A program made the translations under genes and the position numbers. 9,105 nucleotides of DNA, from assembly GCA_900768535.1 (NCBI GenBank), contig CAAGDE010000137.1, positions 1-9,105 of the forward strand. Reading direction: 5' to 3'. This document shows, piece after piece, positions 1 to 4,149 of this stretch. The notes beneath the pieces were generated by a model that made no database searches, was not told the origin of the DNA, and saw only the letters and a list, made by a program, of their open reading frames with translations. How positions within the stretch are numbered: position 1 is the first letter of the stretch; each line of letters opens with the position of its first letter. The DNA comes from Clostridia bacterium. Lineage in GTDB: Bacteria > Bacillota > Clostridia > Oscillospirales > CAG-272.

Positions 1-63
1 GCCGCCGACCATAGAGCCGACTGCGCCGCCAAGCAGAAGGATCTGCTGGAAGGTACTCTGCAT
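1..63 (-). CDS. 5' end of an unidentified, probably membrane-associated protein (partial)
   Basis: Only the first 21 codons are in the window; the gene runs off the left edge. The visible start is MQSTFQQILLLGGAVGSMVG followed by Gly: a short polar stretch and then a hydrophobic, glycine-rich stretch that could be the beginning of a first membrane helix. The start at 63 is supported by a purine-rich ribosome binding site (AAGGGGGUG, about 77-69), which resembles the anti-SD complement AAGGAGGUG with one change, and by a consensus promoter 120 bases upstream. I do not recognise the family from 21 residues and assign no function. The leader ahead of it is unusually structured (separate entry), which suggests that its expression is controlled. 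That the frame is coding is fairly likely; the product is unknown. Confidence 0.6.
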   Translation of the reverse strand, partial: MQSTFQQILLLGGAVGSMVGG

Positions 64-178
64 ATCACCACCCCCTTCCGAAAACAGAAGAGGGCATACA
101 AGAAGTCGATGTACAACCCTCTCCTGAAGGAGGGATTGACCGCCAACACATCCAAGGTCCCGGCAGTGACGCCGGAAC
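64..178 (-). promoter_or_regulatory. Structured 5' leader with competing hairpins and a possible small upstream ORF
   Basis: Between the predicted transcript start (about 178) and the ATG at 63, the minus-strand RNA contains four segments that pair in alternative ways. Segment 1 (134-129, CCCUCC) pairs with segment 2 (124-117, GGAGAGGG) across a UUCA loop. Segment 2 can instead pair over 8 bp with segment 3 (94-87, CCCUCUUC). Segment 3 can pair over 8 bp with segment 4 (78-71, GAAGGGGG), which is the ribosome binding site. A further 5-bp hairpin lies at 175-160. A 28-codon ORF (151-65) runs through all four segments and stops one base before the gene's ATG; its own ribosome binding site is poor (GGGA, 161-158). 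The pairings are read directly from the sequence; a regulatory role is inference. It matches no riboswitch class that I recognise. Confidence 0.4.
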
Positions 179-184
179 AGTTTT

Positions 185-213
185 ATTATACCGCGCTTGG
201 CAGGATTTGTCAA
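185..213 (-). promoter_or_regulatory. Consensus sigma-A promoter
   Basis: On the minus strand, TTGACA (213-208) is followed by a 17-base spacer and TATAAT (190-185), a perfect match to the housekeeping promoter consensus. The transcript start should be near 178. It drives the partial gene at the left edge. No other gene lies downstream on that strand within the window. Confidence 0.88.
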
Positions 214-244
214 GCCATTTTTCTTTTTCGGCACCTTTTTGCAA

Positions 245-285
245 CAGAAATCCCCCCGAAGCGGTGAGCTTTGGGGGGATTTCTG
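245..285 (-). terminator. Hairpin terminator after the acidic zinc-knuckle gene
   Basis: A 13-bp perfect inverted repeat (245-257 with 273-285, core CCCCCC/GGGGGG) continues inward as AAGC/GCTT with one G-T pair and leaves a 5-base loop. It starts 29 bases beyond the stop of the minus-strand gene at 314. The A/T-rich outer part of the stem (ATTTCTG at the 3' end of the RNA) stands in for a U-tract; no long T-run follows on either strand. It also separates this gene from the promoter at 185-213. Confidence 0.7.
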
Positions 286-313
286 CAGCGGTTATACCGG
301 ACGTCCGGGTGTG

Positions 314-841
314 TCAGTCCTTTTTATCCTCTTTGTCCTCGGAAATCTTCTTATAGTCATCCTCGTCTACGATGCAGCCGAACTTTTCGCCGCAGGCGGG
401 GCAGACCAGGTTTTCGGGGTCCAGCTCCTGGTCAAAGCAGACCGTTTCGCCGCAGGAGGGGCAGACGATTTCGTAATACTCCTCGCCGTCACAGCCGTGG
501 CAGCCTTCGCAGTCGCCGTCGCAATCCTCATCGTCGAAGAGGCTGTCATCCTCCTCCCCGTCATCCTCTTCGTCGTCCTCCTCGTCATCGTCTTCGCCGC
601 CCAGGTAGTTTTCCACGCTCTCCAGGTCATCGTCCAGCTCCTCAACGTAATCGTTGAGGTAGTCCAGATCGTCGTCGATCTCGTCAATGTCCTTGCGGAC
701 CGAGGCAAGCTCCTGCGCCATCTCGCCGGTCAGGTCGAGCAGAGCGGCAATGATTTTGCCTTCCTTGGACTCCTTATCGATCTCCAGTCCCTCGGCAAGT
801 CCTTTGATATAAGCGGCTTTTTCGGTCAGATTCATATCCAT
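314..841 (-). CDS. Acidic, zinc-knuckle protein of the CD1247 N-terminal-domain type
   Basis: A 175-residue protein of unknown function. The N-terminus (MDMNLTEKAAYIKGLAEGL, then a predicted helix to about residue 80) resembles the small domain that annotation databases name after C. difficile CD1247; this comes from memory of the family. The helical part has heptad-like hydrophobics (coiled coil, about 44-80). An almost unbroken Asp/Glu tract follows (about 82-100), then a Cys cluster (CDGDCEGCHGC, 107-117) and two CPxCG zinc-knuckle motifs (127-131 and 147-151), which probably bind one zinc as a ribbon. The reading frame extends upstream to a TTG at 868, but ATG 841 is preferred because AGAGAGG lies 8 bases ahead of it. 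The gene follows efp on the same strand with a hairpin between them and no separate promoter visible, so it probably depends on read-through from efp. The role is unknown; a cytoplasmic location is inferred from the lack of a signal peptide. Confidence 0.85.
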   Translation of the reverse strand: MDMNLTEKAAYIKGLAEGLEIDKESKEGKIIAALLDLTGEMAQELASVRKDIDEIDDDLDYLNDYVEELDDDLESVENYLGGEDDDEEDDEEDDGEEDDSLFDDEDCDGDCEGCHGCDGEEYYEIVCPSCGETVCFDQELDPENLVCPACGEKFGCIVDEDDYKKISEDKEDKKD

Positions 842-865
842 GATTTGATCCTCTCTTTCCTTTTT

Positions 866-898
866 CAAAACAGGGAACCGGACAGTGCGGTTCCCCTG
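866..898 (-). terminator. Terminator or attenuator between efp and the next gene
   Basis: The minus-strand RNA can form an 8-bp stem (GGGAACCG at 895-888 with CGGUUCCC at 880-873) with a 7-base loop, followed by UGUUUUG. It begins only 5 bases past the efp stop, and the next gene starts about 25 bases further on with no room for a full promoter. Incomplete termination, giving more efp than downstream message, is the likely effect. Confidence 0.7.
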
Positions 899-903
899 AC
901 GGT

Positions 904-1464
904 TTATGCGCGGGACAGGTATTCACCGGTCCGCGTGTCGATCTTCAGAACGTCGCCGACATTGATGAACAGCGGGACCTTGATCTCTGCGCCGGTTTCC
1001 AGTGTTGCGGGCTTGAGCGTGTTGGTTGCGGTGTTGCCTGCAAAGCCGGGATCGGTATCCGTGACAGCCAGATCAACAAAGATCGGAGGCTCCACGCCGA
1101 AGACGTTGCCCTTGTAGGAGATGATCTTGCACATCATTTCTTCCTTGACGAAGCGGAAGTTGTCGCCGACCTTGTTGTGCGGGATCAGGGTCTCCTCCCA
1201 GGTCTCGGTGTCCATGAAGTGGTAGAGATCGCCGTCATCGTAGGAATACTGCATATCCTTCCTTTCAATGTAGGCGTTCTCGAATTTGTCGGTGGGGTTG
1301 AAGGTCTTTTCGACCACCGCACCGGTAATGACGTTCTTGAGCTTGGTGCGAACGAACGCGGCGCCCTTGCCCGGCTTGACGTGTTGGAATTCCACGACCT
1401 GCAGGACGTTGCCCTGACCGTCATCAAACGTGATTCCGTTTTTGAAATCGCCAGCTACTACCAT
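904..1464 (-). CDS. efp: Elongation factor P
   Basis: EF-P binds between the ribosomal P and E sites and helps peptide-bond formation when ribosomes stall on consecutive prolines. The 186 residues match the usual length. Visible parts: an N-terminal KOW-like domain (about 1-65) with the loop KPGKGAAFVR (30-39), whose tip lysine K33 is the position modified in other bacteria (K34 in E. coli, K32 in B. subtilis); a middle OB domain (about 66-128); and a C-terminal OB domain holding the family signature around KPATLETGAEIKVP and INVGD (151-171). The start at 1464 is fixed by GGAGGT (1478-1473) 8 bases upstream and by a good promoter. No EF-P-modifying enzyme is in the window, so the modification is unknown. 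The downstream neighbour is the acidic zinc-knuckle protein. Confidence 0.97.
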   Translation of the reverse strand: MVVAGDFKNGITFDDGQGNVLQVVEFQHVKPGKGAAFVRTKLKNVITGAVVEKTFNPTDKFENAYIERKDMQYSYDDGDLYHFMDTETWEETLIPHNKVGDNFRFVKEEMMCKIISYKGNVFGVEPPIFVDLAVTDTDPGFAGNTATNTLKPATLETGAEIKVPLFINVGDVLKIDTRTGEYLSRA

Positions 1465-1542
1465 AAAACAATACCTCCATCCTGTATTCAGGAAAAGTCA
1501 GAATTGAGCCGGCGAAAATTCCGACTCTGTACATTCCCTTTT

Positions 1543-1571
1543 ATTTTACACCATTTTCACGCATTTTGCAA
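1543..1571 (-). promoter_or_regulatory. Promoter of efp
   Basis: On the minus strand, TTGCAA (1571-1566), a 17-base spacer and TAAAAT (1548-1543) match the sigma-A consensus at 4 and 5 of 6 positions. Transcription would begin near 1536, giving a leader of about 70 bases before efp. Confidence 0.72.
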
Positions 1572-1625
1572 GAGGTTTTTTGCATTTTTTTATTTTTCAT
1601 CGGAGTTTCTTTTCTGAATTGGCAA

Positions 1626-1711
1626 TCACATGACCGTCACATAACCGTCAGATATAGTTGAATTGTGAATTGTTGTTAAAAGAGAGGGTCGAAAGGGGAG
1701 AGAATTGTTGT
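1626..1711. repeat. Short direct repeats in the efp-xpt divergent promoter region
   Basis: TCACATGACCG (1626-1636) is followed immediately by TCACATAACCG (1637-1647), a tandem 11-bp repeat with one difference. Further on, GAATTGTTGT occurs at 1667-1676 and again at 1702-1711, 35 bp apart (start to start), and GAATTGT is also doubled at 1660-1673. These could be operator sites for a regulator of xpt or efp, or chance in an AT-rich stretch. They do not match the purine-repressor PurBox that I know (CCGAACAT / TTCGG). The rest of 1465-1800 holds the two promoters and nothing coding. Confidence 0.4.
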
Positions 1712-1721
1712 GATTTGTCAA

Positions 1722-1750
1722 TTGAAATCAGGGGAATTTTGGGGTATAAT
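1722..1750 (+). promoter_or_regulatory. Promoter of xpt
   Basis: TTGAAA (1722-1727), a 17-base spacer and a perfect TATAAT (1745-1750). The start would be near 1757, leaving a leader of about 43 bases that is too short to hold a purine riboswitch. Confidence 0.85.
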
Positions 1751-1800
1751 GAGTTATACTTTTTTCGGGCGCCCCGGACAGCGGGCGGAAAGGAGAGCAT

Positions 1801-2376
1801 ATGGAGCTTTTGGAGCAACGGATCCGCAAGGACGGAAAAATCTACGCGGGCGATGTTCTGAAGATCGACAGCTTTCTCAACCACCAGATGGATGTGGACT
1901 TTCTCTCTGTACTCGGAAAAGCATTTTATGATCTGTTTGCGGATTGCGGTGTGAACAAAATCCTGACCATGGAAGCCAGCGGTATCGGGATTGCCTGTAT
2001 GACAGCGCAATTTTTTCATTGTCCGGCGGTCTATGCCAAAAAGGGGAGAACCTCCAATATGGCAAAGGACGTGTGGCGGTCGCAGGTTCATTCCTATACG
2101 CACGGGAGCGATCATGACGTGGTGGTGTCGCGGCAGTACCTGGGGAAGGATGACCGCGTGCTGATCGTGGACGACTTTCTGGCAAGAGGCTCTGCGGCAA
2201 TGGCACTGCTGAACATCTGCCGGCAGGCAGGGGCAACGGTGGTCGGCTTTGCGGTGTGCGTGGAGAAGGCGTACCAGGAGGGCGAACGGCTGTTGCGTGA
2301 CGCAGGCGTGCGGGTCGAGGCGCTGGCGAAGATTAAACGCATGGGCGAAGACGGTACGATTGAGTTCGAGCACTGA
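1801..2376 (+). CDS. xpt: Xanthine phosphoribosyltransferase
   Basis: A cytoplasmic purine-salvage enzyme: xanthine plus PRPP gives XMP plus pyrophosphate, feeding GMP synthesis. The 191 residues compare with 194 for B. subtilis Xpt, and the protein lines up along its length: an N-terminal GDVLKIDSFLNHQMD motif, MEASGIGIA (about residues 58-66), and the PRPP-binding loop VLIVDDFLARGSAA (about 120-133) with the paired acidic residues of type I phosphoribosyltransferases. The start is set by AAAGGAG (1789-1795), 5 bases before the ATG. Xpt often has a guanine riboswitch ahead of it (as in B. subtilis xpt-pbuX); here the riboswitch follows the gene, and xpt has its own constitutive-looking promoter. 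No terminator is visible after the stop, so xpt transcripts should run on into the riboswitch and the transporter genes. Confidence 0.96.
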   Translation: MELLEQRIRKDGKIYAGDVLKIDSFLNHQMDVDFLSVLGKAFYDLFADCGVNKILTMEASGIGIACMTAQFFHCPAVYAKKGRTSNMAKDVWRSQVHSYTHGSDHDVVVSRQYLGKDDRVLIVDDFLARGSAAMALLNICRQAGATVVGFAVCVEKAYQEGERLLRDAGVRVEALAKIKRMGEDGTIEFEH

Positions 2377-2388
2377 TTGTTACATATT
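2360..2388 (+). promoter_or_regulatory. Possible promoter for the riboswitch and transporter operon
   Basis: TTGAGT (2360-2365), a 17-base spacer and CATATT (2383-2388), each 4 of 6 against consensus, overlap the end of xpt. A start near 2395 would sit just ahead of the aptamer. It is weak; transcription could also come wholly from xpt. Confidence 0.35.
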
Positions 2389-2404
2389 CCGATATACGGT
2401 CCCA

Positions 2405-2550
2405 CCAATATATGCCCGATGAAGACGGTTCGGGCGTCTCTACCGCACAGCCGGATGTGCGACTATTGGCAGAGGTCTTTGTTTTTGTTCTCCGGGACGG
2501 GGAGGAGACACTGCTGACAGATTCCGGCGGGCGGAGTCTGCCGTTTTTTG
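2405..2550 (+). promoter_or_regulatory. Guanine (purine-class) riboswitch with transcription terminator switch
   Basis: The aptamer spans 2405-2469. P1 is CCAATA (2405-2410) with TATTGG (2464-2469), P2 is GCCCGA (2414-2419) with TCGGGC (2430-2435), and P3 is GCACA (2445-2449) with TGTGC (2456-2460). The joining segments match the family: U-A-U after P1, GTCTCTACC (2436-2444) between P2 and P3, and GAC (2461-2463) before P1 closes. The base at the specificity position (C74 in B. subtilis xpt numbering, C2463 here) indicates guanine, not adenine, and U51 is kept. Loop GG (2427-2428) can pair with loop CC (2451-2452). GGCAGA (2468-2473), overlapping the P1 3' strand, is complementary to TCTGCC (2537-2542) in the terminator. 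Guanine binding should therefore fix P1 and allow termination: an OFF switch for the transporter genes. Confidence 0.92.
2518..2549 (+). terminator. Riboswitch-controlled intrinsic terminator
   Basis: A 9-bp stem, CAGATTCCG (2518-2526) with CGGAGTCTG (2532-2540), a 5-base loop, then CCG and six Ts (2544-2549). The 3' arm can be captured by GGCAGA (2468-2473) when the aptamer is empty, which is the antiterminated state. It lies 56 bases ahead of the lipoprotein start. Confidence 0.85.
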
Positions 2551-2605
2551 TTTACAGCAGGGAGTATCTCTCTGTGTAAAAATATTTTTTTGGAGGAACA
2601 TGAAT

Positions 2606-3913
2606 ATGTTCAAGAAGATTCTTTCTCTCCTGCTCGCAGTCCTGATGTGTGCCGCGGCGGCGGTATCCTTCGCGTCCTGCAAGGGAACGGAGGAGGATGA
2701 GGTCCCGATGACCCGCAAGGACAAGGGTATCTTTGACGACGCGGCGCTCGCTGCGTTCAACAAGAATACCACAGCCACTGCGGAGCAGCTCGGCAAGCTG
2801 AAGATCGGTATGATCTGCCTGCACGACGAGCAGTCCACCTATGACCTCAACTTCATCAATTCGATGAAGGATGCACTGAAGGCACTGGGCGTTTCGGAGG
2901 AGAAGCTGGTTCTCAAGACCGGTATTGCGGAGACCGATGCCTGCGCAACCGCCATCAATGAGCTGGTGGAAGCGAAGTGCGACGTGATTTTCGCCGATTC
3001 CTTCGGTCACGAGCCCTACATGGTTGCTGCCGCAAAGAAGAACCCCACCATCCAGTTCTGCCATGCAACCGGTACGCAGTCCCACACGGTCGGACTTAAA
3101 AACTACCACAACGCATTCGCTTCCATCTATGAGGGCAGATACATCGCCGGCATCGTTGCGGGCATGAAGCTCAACGAGATGATCAAAGCCGGCAAGATCA
3201 CGGCGGACAAGGCTGTGATGGGCTACGTCGGCGCCTTCCCGTATGCGGAAGTGAAGTCCGGCTACACCTCCTTCTACCTGGGCGCGAAGTCCGTTTGCCC
3301 GAGCGTGACCATGCAGGTGACCTTCACCGAGTCGTGGTATGACGAGGCAAAGGAAAAGGAAGCCGCAAATATGCTCATCGGTAAGGGCTGCGTTCTGATC
3401 AGCCAGCACGCCGACTCCATGGGCGCGCCGACTGCCTGCGAGGAAGCAGGGGTTCCGAACGTTTCCTACAACGGCAGCACCACTGCCGCCTGCCCGAACA
3501 CCGCGCTGATCTCCTCCAGAATCGACTGGGCTCCCTACCTGCAGTACATGATTACCTGCGTTGCAACCGGCACTGCCATTACCAACGATTTCTGCTGCGG
3601 TATCGCGTCCGGCTCCGTGAAGCTGACCGAGCTGAACACCCCGGTTGCCGCTGAGGGCACCCAGGCAAAGATCGATGAAGCAATGACCGCGTTCAAGAAC
3701 GGCACGCTCAAGGTCTTTGACGTGGCCAAGGACAACTACATCACCGTGGGCGGCAAGAAGCTGGAGAAGTATGCGGCTGACGTGGACGATATGGGCGACT
3801 ACAAGAAGGATACCCATGTTGTCTGGGACGGCGCATTCCTGGAATCCTACTTCCGTTCGGCTCCGTACTTCGATGTCGATATCGACGGCATCACCAGCCT
3901 GGTGAAGAACTGA
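2606..3913 (+). CDS. BMP-family (PnrA/NupN-like) purine nucleoside-binding lipoprotein
   Basis: The extracellular substrate-binding component of a nucleoside ABC importer. It has a lipoprotein signal: KK at 3-4, a hydrophobic core, then FASC with the lipidated Cys at residue 25. A flexible acidic linker follows, and the BMP fold begins near KIGMICLHDEQSTYDLNF. Other family-like stretches are GHEPYMVAAAKKNP, IYEGRYIAGIVAG and GYVGAFPYAEVKSGYTSFY. At 435 residues it is longer than the usual 330-370. ATG 2606 is preferred over ATG 2600 because GGAGGA (2592-2597) is 8 bases from 2606 but only 2 from 2600. The guanine riboswitch directly ahead and the gene order matching B. subtilis nupNOPQ (guanosine uptake) point to purine nucleosides; the exact ligand is inferred. 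The mature protein has 11 cysteines besides the lipidated one, which is odd for an exported protein and fits an anaerobe. Confidence 0.92.
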   Translation: MFKKILSLLLAVLMCAAAAVSFASCKGTEEDEVPMTRKDKGIFDDAALAAFNKNTTATAEQLGKLKIGMICLHDEQSTYDLNFINSMKDALKALGVSEEKLVLKTGIAETDACATAINELVEAKCDVIFADSFGHEPYMVAAAKKNPTIQFCHATGTQSHTVGLKNYHNAFASIYEGRYIAGIVAGMKLNEMIKAGKITADKAVMGYVGAFPYAEVKSGYTSFYLGAKSVCPSVTMQVTFTESWYDEAKEKEAANMLIGKGCVLISQHADSMGAPTACEEAGVPNVSYNGSTTAACPNTALISSRIDWAPYLQYMITCVATGTAITNDFCCGIASGSVKLTELNTPVAAEGTQAKIDEAMTAFKNGTLKVFDVAKDNYITVGGKKLEKYAADVDDMGDYKKDTHVVWDGAFLESYFRSAPYFDVDIDGITSLVKN

Positions 3914-3930
3914 TTTCCCAATAACGGATA

Positions 3931-3970
3931 CCAAAGGGCGGAGCCACCACTCCGCCCTGCGGTGGTTTTT
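3931..3970 (+). terminator. Attenuating terminator after the lipoprotein gene
   Basis: A 9-bp GC-rich stem (AGGGCGGAG 3935-3943 with CTCCGCCCT 3950-3958), extended by CCA (3931-3933) with TGG (3963-3965), followed at once by TTTTT (3966-3970). The loop CCACC (3944-3948) could instead pair with GGTGG (3961-3965), giving a competing smaller hairpin on the T-run. It starts 17 bases after the stop codon and probably lets part of the transcription through to the ABC genes. Confidence 0.75.
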
Positions 3971-4002
3971 ATTCGGAGATCCGGAAATATGCAAAGTCGG
4001 TG

Positions 4003-4023
4003 AAAAACCGTGATCGGTTTTTT
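4003..4023 (+). terminator. Second terminator-like hairpin in the lipoprotein-ATPase gap
   Basis: AAAAACCG (4003-4010), loop TGAT, CGGTTTTT (4015-4022), with the T-run reaching 4023. The 8-bp stem has only three G-C pairs, so it is weak alone. Its A-run and T-run would let it work in either direction. Confidence 0.45.
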
Positions 4024-4062
4024 GAAGGTTCCGGGGAGCTTCTCCGAAAGAGGGCTTCCGGT

Positions 4063-4104
4063 GCAGGGTTTTTGACAGCGGACAAAGGCTGTTGCTTTCC
4101 CTGC
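4063..4104 (+). other. Two-tier stem structure ahead of the ATPase gene
   Basis: GCAGGG (4063-4068) pairs with CCCTGC (4099-4104). Inside, ACAGC (4075-4079) pairs with GCTGT (4088-4092), extended by G-T pairs, leaving an 8-base loop. There is no T-run after it, so it is not a terminator. It could be a structured leader, a processing site that stabilises the downstream message, or chance. No -10 element follows the TTGACA at 4072-4077. Confidence 0.35.
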
Positions 4105-4149
4105 CGTTCACCGCTTTTGTTTGTTTCCGGATTGCCATAGGAGGAAAAC

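Noticed and set aside
842..868. TTG start at 868 for the acidic protein
   Set aside because: The TTG falls just beyond the intergenic hairpin stem and has no ribosome binding site, while ATG 841 has AGAGAGG at good spacing.
197..1117. Plus-strand open frame of 306 codons
   Set aside because: It lies opposite efp and the acidic protein; the Val/Leu/Ala-rich translation is the complement of the GAC/GAG-rich acidic tract.
1757..1800. Purine riboswitch in the xpt leader
   Set aside because: The leader is only about 43 bases and lacks the TCTACC and ACTAT core elements.
3935..3965. H-type pseudoknot (stem 3935-3958 plus loop CCACC with GGTGG)
   Set aside because: Only two bases would have to cross a 9-bp stem, which is not sterically reasonable; the two pairings are better seen as alternatives.
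4072..4100. TTGACA as the -35 of an internal promoter for the ATPase gene
   Set aside because: No acceptable -10 lies 16-19 bases downstream (CTTTCC at the expected place); the hexamer is part of a stem-loop.
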